From positions 1 through 64,000 of the forward strand of contig JANXSK010000195.1 of NCBI GenBank assembly GCA_025352695.1: a stretch of 64,000 bases of DNA, in the 5' to 3' direction. The stretch is from Ferruginibacter sp. (GTDB lineage Bacteria; Bacteroidota; Bacteroidia; Chitinophagales; Chitinophagaceae). Each line of letters starts with the position of its first letter. Within the stretch, counting starts at the first letter, position 1. Below the pieces are notes generated by a model. It searched no databases, was not told where the DNA came from, and saw only the letters and a program-made list of their open reading frames with translations. The translations under genes and the position numbers were made by a program. Positions 22,805-32,364 of the stretch are shown piece by piece.

Positions 22805-23110
22805 TTATTTTGCTTTCAGATATGATTCAGGCTTTTTTAAAAATTCATCCTTACATTCTTTTGCACAAAAACCATACACCTTGCCTTTGTAATGACAGGT
22901 ATCTTCAATACCAGCTGTTACCGGCATTCCACATGCAAAGTCTTTCTTATAGTCTACCATACTTGCTGTAAATTTCACCTTTACGGAATCTGAAATTTTG
23001 GTATAGGTGGTAGTCACAGGAGTTAATTCTATAGTTTTTTAATTATTGGTATTACAGGATATTGCCGCAAATATGGCAAGTACAATGATGGGATTGATTT
23101 TATATTTTTA
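22805..23110 (-). pseudogene. YHS-domain lipoprotein with in-frame stop after the lipobox
   Basis: In-frame upstream KYKINPIIVLAIFAAISCNTNN then TAA (23039-23041) then KTIELTPVTTTYTKI...DFACGMPV...YGFCAKECKDEFLKKPESYL. Confidence 0.6.
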
Positions 23111-23186
23111 TTATTTTTTTTCGCTTATGAAAAGTAAAATATATAACTTATCGGAGGTGCTTTTTATCTTGCTGTATAAATAAGAG

Positions 23187-23417
23187 TCATAAAGTAACGG
23201 TTACTTGCATCATTCCTTTAAGGTTTAAATTAGTTTGCCCGGCAGCAAATTGCTGCGATATGGGTGATTGAATAGTTCCATCTTACACCAAAAAATTTAC
23301 TTTAAAATTGGGAAACAATCCCATATATAAATTACCACCGCCACAGCCACTAATGAGGCAGGCATAACTAAATAAAATTGCTAAAAATAAAATAGCAACA
23401 ATACATAACTTTTTCAT
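23187..23417 (-). pseudogene. Small secreted/lipoprotein gene interrupted by TAA
   Basis: MKKLCIVAILFLAILFSYACLISGCGGGNLYMGLFPNFKVNFLV*DGTIQSPISQQFAAGQTNLNLKGMMQVTVTL*, same frame across TAA at 23283-23285. Confidence 0.5.
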
Positions 23418-23850
23418 AAAAAATTAAATAAATGAATAGAATAAAACAAAAAAAGAAAGGATAGTTCATGCCTTTGGAAGTTGAAAGAAATCGAAAAAAA
23501 ATTTCTTTGACAGGTGTATTATTGTAAGCAGAATAAGTAGCAGAAGTCAATATGCTAAATAACTGAACGTAGATTGATTTGTTGAAAAATACAGCACTTC
23601 ATTTTTGTCGTCGGTTTTTGCGCTCGGGATTTTCCTTATCTCTGTTTTCTTACTGCTGTAGCTTTTTCATCATTTGGCATTTGCCATTACAATGCATTTT
23701 AGGCAACGCTCTATTGATACAATTTATAGCGTAAGCAGCAGAATTGGTATAATAATTTATAATGATAAAACCCTTGCTGTAGGTTTAAGAAAGAAATGCT
23801 GCAAGAAATAAAAAGGCAATTATTTGTTTATATGAATTTTTAATTTTCAA
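23368..23850 (-). pseudogene. Relic of a Bacteroidetes MHCNGKC-type small membrane protein
   Basis: LKIKNSYKQIIAFLFLAAFLS*TYSKGFIIINYYTNSAAYAINCINRALPKMHCNGKCQMMKKLQQ*ENRDKENPERKNRRQK: two in-frame TAA, then a frame change. Confidence 0.6.
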
Positions 23851-23955
23851 AAAATATTTCAACAAAAAGGTCACAATTTGCAATTGTAAAATGATACTGT
23901 CATTAACTGAAAGGATGAAGCAATAAAGTTTTATAGCAATAACAAATATTTATAG

Positions 23956-24423
23956 CTATCCACCTGCTTTGATATATGACCAGCCTTGTTCCTGTTTTTT
24001 TGTAAGTTCTAAAATGGATACGGGAACGATGATAGCTTCTCTGATTACCCGGTTAGAATCTATATTTCTACCCTTGAGAGAGTTGTTGCAGGCAGCAAAT
24101 ACAACACCCCGTTTGCTTAAATCCAATATTTGTTCCTTGTGATAGCCCGTGTCTTTTAGCAAGGCATACACGGCATTGCCATGAAATACTACTTCAATCT
24201 TTGAATCAGGGGCCGCAGCCAGCACATTGTTAATTTGTTTATACAAACCCCGTTGCTGCGCTGTATCTCCACTATTCATATCCCAAATAATTTTGTGCTG
24301 GGCAATGGTTGTTAATGAAAAAAGTATTCCTAAAAGGAAAACAAAATGCACTTTAAAATATATCATAAAATTATTTTCAATAAAATTAAAGAAACCTTGG
24401 GTCATATCCCTACAATACAACAA
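23956..24423 (-). CDS. DsrE/DsrF-like family protein, secreted; likely start at 24366
   Basis: NVLAAAPDSKIEVVFHGNAVYALLKDTG...LSKRGVVFAACNNSLKGRNI. Confidence 0.75.
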   Translation of the reverse strand: MLYCRDMTQGFFNFIENNFMIYFKVHFVFLLGILFSLTTIAQHKIIWDMNSGDTAQQRGLYKQINNVLAAAPDSKIEVVFHGNAVYALLKDTGYHKEQILDLSKRGVVFAACNNSLKGRNIDSNRVIREAIIVPVSILELTKKQEQGWSYIKAGG

Positions 24424-24877
24424 TAAGCGTAACTATTCAGTTCAAAAAGTAGCAATAAGCTATAAAGCTTTCAAAACGATATTAGCATTTTTGATAGCGC
24501 ATCAACAACAAACTTAAACATGCGAATATGTTTACATTTTTAAGGATACGTACCATTGCTGCTAATAGTTAAATTTTTTGCAGTGATGTTTCTCTAAGTA
24601 TTTGTACATGCAATTTAAAATGTTGAATTGCAAAGTGAAATTGCAAATAGGCTAAAACCTAATGCTGAAGGAAGTGTATTCCACAGGTGCCACATGCTAA
24701 TTGCAAAATAGGCCCCTAAAAATACTGTTTTTTAAAACAGTTGCAAATGCTGCTGATATAGCAAAAAAATAAAAAACAATAGTAGTCAATTAAAGTAGAT
24801 TGAGTAATTTTAATATCAAAAAGTTACTTATTTTTATATAAAAAAAAGGTAGGATAATATAGTAAAAATATTTTATT

Positions 24878-25702
24878 ATGAAAAAGATAATCCTTGCATT
24901 TGATGGAATTCGTTTCTCAGAAGGCGCCTTTGAATTTGCCAGAAAACTTAATGAGTTAAAACCTATTTTACTAACCGGTATATTTTTACCACAGGCCGAA
25001 TTAGCTAATTTATGGAGTTATGCCGAGGGAGTAGGCGTAACTTTTTTACCTCAACTTGAAAAAGATGATTCTGAACAAGTACAAAAAAATATTGAGCATT
25101 TTGAAAAACTTTGCCAGGATAATGGCATGAAATATCGGGTACATAAAGCCTTTTTTGATTTAGCGCTACCCCAATTAAAAAAAGAAAGTGGCTTCGCTGA
25201 TGTACTTATTTTGGGCAGTGAAGTATTTTATAAAAATATGGGCACCCATAGCCCAAATGAATATTTACGGGATGCCTTACATAATGTTGCCTGCCCTGTA
25301 TTACTGGTACCAGAAAAATTCAACTTCCCCCAAAACATTATTCTTGCCTATGATGGCAGTGAAGAAGCCGTGTACGCAATCAAACAATTTGCCTATTTGT
25401 TTCCTGAATTAACAAATACAAAACAAACACAGCTGGTATTTGCAAATACCCACGCAGAAGAAGATTTTCCGGATAAAATACAAATTGAAGAACTTGCAAC
25501 CGGGCACTTTAGTAATCTTACCTTCCTAAATCTACGGATAAATAACAAAAAAGAATTCAGCGACTGGGTGTTGAATAATAAAGCTGCAATACTGGTAAGT
25601 GGTGCTTATGGAAGATCTGGGTTATCGCAACTTTTTAAAACAAGTTTTATACAAGACATTGTAGCAGGACACCTTTTACCGGTATTTATTGCACACAAAT
25701 AA
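24878..25702 (+). CDS. Universal stress protein (tandem UspA domains)
   Basis: KKIILAFDGIRFSEGAFEFA; NIILAYDGSEEAVYAI; LVSGAYGRSGLSQLFKTSF. Confidence 0.82.
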   Translation: MKKIILAFDGIRFSEGAFEFARKLNELKPILLTGIFLPQAELANLWSYAEGVGVTFLPQLEKDDSEQVQKNIEHFEKLCQDNGMKYRVHKAFFDLALPQLKKESGFADVLILGSEVFYKNMGTHSPNEYLRDALHNVACPVLLVPEKFNFPQNIILAYDGSEEAVYAIKQFAYLFPELTNTKQTQLVFANTHAEEDFPDKIQIEELATGHFSNLTFLNLRINNKKEFSDWVLNNKAAILVSGAYGRSGLSQLFKTSFIQDIVAGHLLPVFIAHK

Positions 25703-25809
25703 TTGGGCCTATGATAGTTGTCAGATAAAATGAATGAAGCATTTAATCACTTTGAAAGGTTGCTGATTGACTATATAAAATAATCGATTGTAATTATAAA
25801 AATTGTAGT

Positions 25810-26649
25810 ATGAAAAAAATTATCGCTGCATTTGATAGCCTTAAATATTCTGAAAGCACCAGAGATTATGCCACCAATATCGCAAAGCAAACTAGCACTC
25901 ACCTGGTAGGTGTTTTTTTAGATGACGCTTTATATACCAGTTACAAAATTTATGACCTTATTGCAAAGGAAGGTGTATCGCAAGAAAAGTTAAATAAACT
26001 GGAGGTTAAAGATAAAGCCACCCGTGCCGCAGCTACGGCTGATTTTGAAAAGGCTTGTCAGCAACAAGGCTTGGAATATGCAGTACATCACAACCGTAAT
26101 GCAGCTTTACAGGAAATAAAACAAGAAAGTATTTATACCGATCTACTGATTATAGATGCTAAAGAAACATTAACACATTATTCTGAAGAAATACCTACCA
26201 GTTTTATACGTGATTTATTAACCGATGCACAATGCCCCGTATTGATTGTACCATCAAAATATAAACCAATAGAAAAAGTAATAATGTTGTTTGATGGCGA
26301 ACCTTCCTCTGTACATGCTATAAAAATGTTTACTTATTTGCTGCCAGAATTAGGTTCACTTAAAACAGAAGTAATTTCTGTAAAAACGCCTGAAAATTCC
26401 CGACACTTACCAGATAATAAACTAATGAAAGAATTTATGAAACGGCATTTCCCAAAGGCAATATATACAGTTATAAAAGGTTGGGCAGAAGAAGAAATAG
26501 TAAAACTATTACAACAACAAACCAGTAATACGCTGGTAGTTTTAGGTGCTTATAGAAGAGGAACTGTTAGCCGTTGGTTTAGAGAAAGTATGGCAGATAC
26601 ATTAATGAAAGCGTGTGAACTACCCATGCTGATTGCCCATAGTAAATAA
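25810..26649 (+). CDS. Universal stress protein (tandem UspA domains)
   Basis: KKIIAAFDSLKYSESTRDYA; LTDAQCPVLIVPSKYKPIEKVIMLFDGEPSSVHAIKMF. Confidence 0.82.
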   Translation: MKKIIAAFDSLKYSESTRDYATNIAKQTSTHLVGVFLDDALYTSYKIYDLIAKEGVSQEKLNKLEVKDKATRAAATADFEKACQQQGLEYAVHHNRNAALQEIKQESIYTDLLIIDAKETLTHYSEEIPTSFIRDLLTDAQCPVLIVPSKYKPIEKVIMLFDGEPSSVHAIKMFTYLLPELGSLKTEVISVKTPENSRHLPDNKLMKEFMKRHFPKAIYTVIKGWAEEEIVKLLQQQTSNTLVVLGAYRRGTVSRWFRESMADTLMKACELPMLIAHSK

Positions 26650-26758
26650 AAACATTCAGCAACTATAAAATAACTCATTTAGATTTGATTGTAAAAATTT
26701 AATCATTGGCAAATCAGTAGCCGGATATAATTAATTACTGCTATTAATACAAGTCATT

Positions 26759-27769
26759 ATGGATTCTCTTACCCACTTTGCACTTGGAGCCTGCATGGGC
26801 GAAGCTTTTGCAGGAAAGACAATTGGTAAAAAAGCCATGCTTTGGGGTGCACTGGCACAAAGTTTTCCAGATATTGATTTTTTGGCTTCCTTTTGGATGA
26901 CTACCAGTAGTAATTTATTGGCCCACCGTGGTTTTACACATTCCTTTTTATTTTGCGCATTACTTACTCCATTGTTAGCGATGCTTGCTGCACGCATATA
27001 CCGGCCTTATCATATCCGGTTATGGAAATGGATGGTATTTTTTGGAGTAGCTATTTTCTTTCATATTTTTATTGATGCCTTTAATAATTATGGTGTAGGA
27101 TGGTTTGAACCCTTTAATCACCAACGAATTTCTTTCAATGCCATTTATGTCGCTGATCCTTTCTTTTCTCTTTGGCCCGGCATAGCCTGCATAGCACTTC
27201 TATACTTAAAGAGGTGGAATAGTCAACGTGTATATTGGTGGCGGATGGGACTTGGTTTAAGCGCATTGTATTTGGGATATTGCTTATACAATAAAGGCAA
27301 CGTAGATATAGATGTAAAACATATTCTTAATAAGCAACAAATCAGTTATACAAAATATTTTAGCACACCGGCGCCATTACAAAACTGGTTGTGGTATGTA
27401 GTGGCTGGTAACGATAGTGGCTACTACGTAGGCTTTCGCTCAACCTTCGATAGCAAAAAAGAAATGAAGTTTCAATATTTTCCACGCAATGATTCTTTGC
27501 TACATCCGTATAAAGATCAGGAAGACATACTTAATCTTATTCGTTTTTCGCAACAATTTTATACTGTAGAAAAGTGGAATGATACGTTGGTATTTAATGA
27601 TCTTCGATTTGGCCAAATTATTGGCTGGCAAAACCCCAAAGGAAGATTTGCATTTCATTATTACATACAACATCCACTTGAAAACAAATTAGTAGTGCAG
27701 CGTGGTCGCTTTAAAGGCTGGAACTACCAAACTACCCAATCATTAATAAAAAAAATAAAGGGAAATTAA
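26759..27769 (+). CDS. YdjM/LexA-binding-type membrane-bound metal-dependent hydrolase
   Basis: MDSLTHFALGACMGEAFAGKTIGKKAMLWGALAQSFPDIDF; HRGFTHSFLF. Confidence 0.85.
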   Translation: MDSLTHFALGACMGEAFAGKTIGKKAMLWGALAQSFPDIDFLASFWMTTSSNLLAHRGFTHSFLFCALLTPLLAMLAARIYRPYHIRLWKWMVFFGVAIFFHIFIDAFNNYGVGWFEPFNHQRISFNAIYVADPFFSLWPGIACIALLYLKRWNSQRVYWWRMGLGLSALYLGYCLYNKGNVDIDVKHILNKQQISYTKYFSTPAPLQNWLWYVVAGNDSGYYVGFRSTFDSKKEMKFQYFPRNDSLLHPYKDQEDILNLIRFSQQFYTVEKWNDTLVFNDLRFGQIIGWQNPKGRFAFHYYIQHPLENKLVVQRGRFKGWNYQTTQSLIKKIKGN

Positions 27770-29011
27770 AATAACAGCAGCTGCTGTCATTAGTAATAAA
27801 GTAACAAAGCCAAGTATATTGGAAACTTTCCCATTGGTATATTCCCCCATCACTATTTTATTATTAGAAATATGCAAAATTATGGCTATTAAAACAGGAG
27901 CCGTAAGTCCATACAAAATAGCAGAATAAATCAATGCCTTGATAGGAGATATCCCAATATAATTTAATGACAAGCCTAGAATAAGTGAAATAGCAATAAT
28001 GATATAAAATGCTTTTGCTTCATGAAACTTTTTATCAAGCCCCTGCTCCCAGCCAAATGTTTCGGTAATGATGTAAGAAATTGAACCACTTAAAACCGGG
28101 ATAGCCAGTAATCCCGTGCCAATTACACCAATCGCAAATAGCAGGTAGGCCGAGTTTCCTGCTAATGGCTTTAATGCTTGTGCAGCTTGTTCAACCGTAT
28201 CAATTTGGTGAATGTTGCCATTAAATAATATAGTGCCGGCAGTAAGAATGATAAAGAACATCACTATGTTTGAAAATACCATACCAAAATCAACATCTTG
28301 TTTCATCTCCTGCATTACCTTTTTATTTATAACTAAATGCTTTTTGGCATGCTTCACTTTTTCTACTTCCATTGTTGCCTGCCAAAAGAAAAGATAGGGA
28401 GAAATTGTAGTACCCAAAATAGCAACCAGTATACTGATAAAATTTTTATTAAACTGAATAGTTGGTATAAAAGTAGCTTTCAAAACTATTAACCAATCTT
28501 GTTTATATAAAAATGGAACAACCAGGTAAACTAACAAAACAATACATAGGTATTTTAAAACTGCAGCTATTTTTTGATAGGGTAAATAAATAAGTAAAAT
28601 TAAAAGCAGTATGGTAAAAAAAACACTAAAGTAGGTAGCTGCGATAGAAGGAAATAAAAGATTACCAACTGCACCCATCCCTTGAATATCAGCCCCAATA
28701 TTCATAACAATGGCAGGAAAACTAAACAAAACCATTAAATATAAAACAGGTTTTGGATAATGGGATTTTAGTGTTCCCGCTAAACCTTGTGAAGTTACCA
28801 ACCCAATTCTTGCACACATTTCCTGTATAGAAGCCATTAATGGAAATGTAATAAATGCTGTCCAGAGCGTAGAAAGACCATATGCTGCACCAGCCTGAGA
28901 ATAAGTAGCTATTCCAGATGGATCATCATCGCTGGCACCCGTAATAAGGCCTGGTCCTAAAAGTTTCCAAAAACGAATAAATTTGTTTGATTTTTTTTTT
29001 GTATCTGACAT
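27743..29011 (-). CDS. Nramp-family divalent metal transporter, atypical motifs
   Basis: LGPGLITGASDDDPSGIATYSQAGAAYG; TTISPYLFFWQA in TM6. Confidence 0.85.
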   Translation of the reverse strand: MSDTKKKSNKFIRFWKLLGPGLITGASDDDPSGIATYSQAGAAYGLSTLWTAFITFPLMASIQEMCARIGLVTSQGLAGTLKSHYPKPVLYLMVLFSFPAIVMNIGADIQGMGAVGNLLFPSIAATYFSVFFTILLLILLIYLPYQKIAAVLKYLCIVLLVYLVVPFLYKQDWLIVLKATFIPTIQFNKNFISILVAILGTTISPYLFFWQATMEVEKVKHAKKHLVINKKVMQEMKQDVDFGMVFSNIVMFFIILTAGTILFNGNIHQIDTVEQAAQALKPLAGNSAYLLFAIGVIGTGLLAIPVLSGSISYIITETFGWEQGLDKKFHEAKAFYIIIAISLILGLSLNYIGISPIKALIYSAILYGLTAPVLIAIILHISNNKIVMGEYTNGKVSNILGFVTLLLMTAAAVILISLYFFY

Positions 29012-29764
29012 GCTTGAAATGCTGTTAAGCTTATATTGAAAACTCCATTAAAATTAATGAAAAAGGATGGTCATAATTTTTTTGTATAAAAAAGAAAAAT
29101 ATTTTCCTAAAAAATTAATAAAATTTATTTATCCCCTTCCCCTTTAGTAACGCTTACTACTTTTATCGGAAAAATGCATTGTTACATAGTATACATTTCC
29201 CTTTCCAATTTTAAAAACATTATTTTAATGTAAATATTTTCATCACACCTGTAAGCCAGTAAACTTTTTTTATACGTTAGTTTCTTACTGCAACTAATTT
29301 TAATTTAAAGGCCGACATACTTCCCTTTTAAATGATTAAGATGTACTATAATAATTTAAACCCGGTTTTTTTAAGATATAACAGCAGCAAAACTACAACA
29401 GCAAAATTACTAGATAAGAATTTTTAGCAGGAAAAAATATGGTTTCATTCAATTAAATTTTCTAATGAATTGAGTAAGAAAGAAAATAGTTTTTAAAATA
29501 TTTCCTGTGACTATATTCCGTAAAATATGTTTGTAGAGCAATAAGCTATTAAAAAATTAAATACAATCCACAAGGAATAAAAAATTGAACAAATTTTAAA
29601 CTCGTCCATTTTTTTCATAAATATTTTTTTAATAATCAGAATTAACCTAAACAATTTGATTACAATTTCTGTTTAAAAATATTAACAAATAATTAAACAT
29701 TATAGAAGAAGTTTTATTATAGAATTAAAAATTTTATTTTCTTATTAACTAAAACCTAAACAAA

Positions 29765-30502
29765 ATGCACCAAACAATTCTGGAAATCTTGCCCATTGCA
29801 AGTAACAATTATGTCGCCTTTACTTTTTTTGTAGGTACAATGGCCATGATGGCCGCTTCCGTTTTCTTCTTTTTCGAGATGTCCAATGTTGATAAAAAAT
29901 GGCGGACATCGATTTTGGTATCTGGGCTAATTACGTTTATAGCCGCTGTACATTATTATTACATGAGAGGTTACAACCTAGATACAGGAAAGTCGCCGGT
30001 TTTCTTTCGTTATGTAGATTGGATTCTTACTGTGCCATTAATGTGTGTTGAGTTTTATCTAATCACCAAAAAAGCAGGAGGCAAAATTAGCCTATTGTGG
30101 CAACTGATTTTTGCTTCTTTAATTATGCTGGTAACCGGCTACATCGGAGAGGCAATTTACGGAAATGAAAAACAAAGCTGGATATGGGGATTAATAAGCG
30201 GTTTAGCATACTTCTACATTGTTTACCTGGTATGGTTTGGTGAAGTATCCAGGCTTGCTAATAATGCAGGACCTGCCGTTGCAAAAGCAGTTAAAACGTT
30301 GGGTTGGTTTGTTCTTGTTGGATGGGCAATTTATCCTGTTGGATACATAGCCGGCACAGAGGGAGGATTATTTGGAATGAAAGTATTTCAAGGTCTCTCA
30401 ATGGATATTGTGTATAATATAGGTGATGCTATAAACAAGATTGGCTTTGGCCTCGTCATATATGCACTTGCCCAAACAGATAAATCATCTGCAATCGCAT
30501 AA
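29765..30502 (+). CDS. Proteorhodopsin/xanthorhodopsin-type light-driven proton pump
   Basis: HYYYMRGY; RYVDWILTVPLMCVEFYLI (D-T-E triad, Met at tuning site); DAINKIGFG retinal Lys; helix-E WGLIS. Confidence 0.95.
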   Translation: MHQTILEILPIASNNYVAFTFFVGTMAMMAASVFFFFEMSNVDKKWRTSILVSGLITFIAAVHYYYMRGYNLDTGKSPVFFRYVDWILTVPLMCVEFYLITKKAGGKISLLWQLIFASLIMLVTGYIGEAIYGNEKQSWIWGLISGLAYFYIVYLVWFGEVSRLANNAGPAVAKAVKTLGWFVLVGWAIYPVGYIAGTEGGLFGMKVFQGLSMDIVYNIGDAINKIGFGLVIYALAQTDKSSAIA

Positions 30503-30510
30503 ACTATTTT

Positions 30511-30543
30511 TACCCCTATGATATTAATTTTATTGTAGGGGTA
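30511..30543 (+). terminator. Intrinsic terminator after rhodopsin gene
   Basis: TACCCCTA / TAGGGGTA 8-bp stem followed by ttatttttatt. Confidence 0.75.
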
Positions 30544-30717
30544 TTATTTTTATTGCAGTTTTATTATATAAATTTTAAAGATAAAGATAACAGTTCGTTT
30601 TACGACACGTTTAAATGTTTAAGCATTTATAAACCAAGGGTGTCTTAATAAAAGCCCAATGATAAATCAAGATTTTAAAAGTGGTACTATTTTTAAAAAT
30701 TTATTTAAATAAAATAA

Positions 30718-31659
30718 ATGACTAAGAAAATTTTGTTGTTGCTGGGTGTAATTTTATTAATTGTTCAGCAATATATCTTACCTGCTTCATTACAATTACA
30801 ATTTCTAATTTTCTTAACAGGCATTATTATTTTAGGAGTTCCACATGGTGCGGCAGACCTTCTGATTGCGACAAAGCAGGCAACTGAAAAAAAACATGTT
30901 TTTAGCAAGTCATTTTTCTTTATCAACTACCTTTTAAGATTAGTACTGTTTGCAATTGTATTATGGATATTTCCGTTGGCAGGCAATGTATTATTTATAT
31001 TTTTTGCAGCCTATCATTTTGGTGAAACCGACTTAAGTCACTTTAAAACCAATAATATTACAGGCAAAATATTTGTGATAAGTTATGGTCTTGTTATACT
31101 AAGTGTTATACTGCTTAACCATTTAGAAGAAGTAAAACCATTGCTTCACCAATTTGATACTGGAATAAAAAATGAAGCATTTATTAACTTTCTTGCTCAA
31201 AACAGGTACACAATTTTATCTTTTTTTGGAGTGTTGTTTTTTACAAGCACTTTCATTTATTTATTAATTAACAAACCAGCTACGCAAAACCAAGGACATT
31301 TTTTGATTCAGTTTGCCATAATAGTTTTTATTATTTATCATTTACCAATGATGTTGGGTTTTACTTTTTATTTTGTTATTTGGCATTCGCTTTTATCTCT
31401 TAATAATATTGTAAACTACCTGCGCAAAGATGGGGTATTTTCAAAAAGTGTAATCGTTAAACAAATAATTTTTTATAGTTTACTAGCTATGTTCGGTGTT
31501 GTATTGTTTGGATTAACAGGATTTATGTTTGTAAGTAATAATGCTATGGTTGTATATATCTTTCTTGGTTTAGCTGTACTTACTGCGCCGCACATGCAAG
31601 TAATGCATGACATGTATACAAGCATACGAAAACAGGAGATGAGAGTAAATGAATCCTGA
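30718..31659 (+). CDS. blh: Brp/Blh-family beta-carotene 15,15'-dioxygenase
   Basis: GVPHGAADL, AAYHFGETDLSHF, FVIWHSLLSL, LTAPHMQVMHDMY conserved histidines; adjacent to rhodopsin. Confidence 0.92.
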   Translation: MTKKILLLLGVILLIVQQYILPASLQLQFLIFLTGIIILGVPHGAADLLIATKQATEKKHVFSKSFFFINYLLRLVLFAIVLWIFPLAGNVLFIFFAAYHFGETDLSHFKTNNITGKIFVISYGLVILSVILLNHLEEVKPLLHQFDTGIKNEAFINFLAQNRYTILSFFGVLFFTSTFIYLLINKPATQNQGHFLIQFAIIVFIIYHLPMMLGFTFYFVIWHSLLSLNNIVNYLRKDGVFSKSVIVKQIIFYSLLAMFGVVLFGLTGFMFVSNNAMVVYIFLGLAVLTAPHMQVMHDMYTSIRKQEMRVNES

Positions 31660-31693
31660 TATAAAATGTTACTGAATTATTTTAATCATTTTT

Positions 31694-32260
31694 TTGCAAC
31701 TTTTTTCTTTACAATATGTTCTAAAAACAAAATTAAATATTATGAAATCAATTAAAAAAATTGCCCTGTCTTTTGTAGCCATTTTATTCGCTATGAATAT
31801 CACTGCACAAACAAAATCAGACATTGTTGGAGTAGCTGCAGCATCAGCAGTCCATACAACATTGGTTACTGCTATTAAAGCCGCAGGCTTAGTAGCAACG
31901 TTAAAAGGAAAAGGCCCTTTTACTGTATTTGCACCAACCAATAATGCATTTGCAAAGTTACCTGCTGGTACTTTAGAAAGTTTATTAAAACCTGAAAACA
32001 AAGCAAAATTAGCAGGTATTCTCACCTACCATGTTGTTGCAGGTAACCTAGATGCAAAGGCTATATTGGCGGCTATTAAAAAAGCAAATGGCAAGTTAGA
32101 AATTACAACTGTAGCTGGTGGCAAATTAGTTGCTTCTATCGAAGGTGGTAAAGTTATTTTAACAGATGAAAAAGGTGAGAAAGCAACTGTTACAGCTACC
32201 GATTTGAAGGCTACCAATGGAGTCATTCATGTAATTAACAGCATATTACTTCCTAAGTAA
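31694..32260 (+). CDS. Fasciclin-domain secreted protein; likely start ATG at 31742
   Basis: HTTLVTAIKAAGLVATLKGKGPFTVFAPTNNAFAKLPAGTLESLL...LTYHVVAG...VIHVINSILLPK. Confidence 0.92.
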   Translation: MQLFSLQYVLKTKLNIMKSIKKIALSFVAILFAMNITAQTKSDIVGVAAASAVHTTLVTAIKAAGLVATLKGKGPFTVFAPTNNAFAKLPAGTLESLLKPENKAKLAGILTYHVVAGNLDAKAILAAIKKANGKLEITTVAGGKLVASIEGGKVILTDEKGEKATVTATDLKATNGVIHVINSILLPK

Positions 32261-32278
32261 AACCCAAAACACCTAAAA

Positions 32279-32308
32279 TAAACAATTGCTTTAACAAGCA
32301 GTTGTTTA
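32279..32308 (+). terminator. Terminator after fasciclin gene
   Basis: TAAACAATTGCTT-taac-AAGCAGTTGTTTA hairpin followed by ttttaataattt. Confidence 0.7.
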
Positions 32309-32364
32309 TTTTAATAATTTAATTACTTTTAATTTATACGATTTTATTATTACTACAATTTCAT

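Noticed and set aside
22805-23850. Alternative genetic code (TAA = Gln) suggested by several in-frame TAA codons
   Set aside because: TAA terminates many intact genes in this window; frameshift and start-codon loss in the same cluster indicate pseudogenes.
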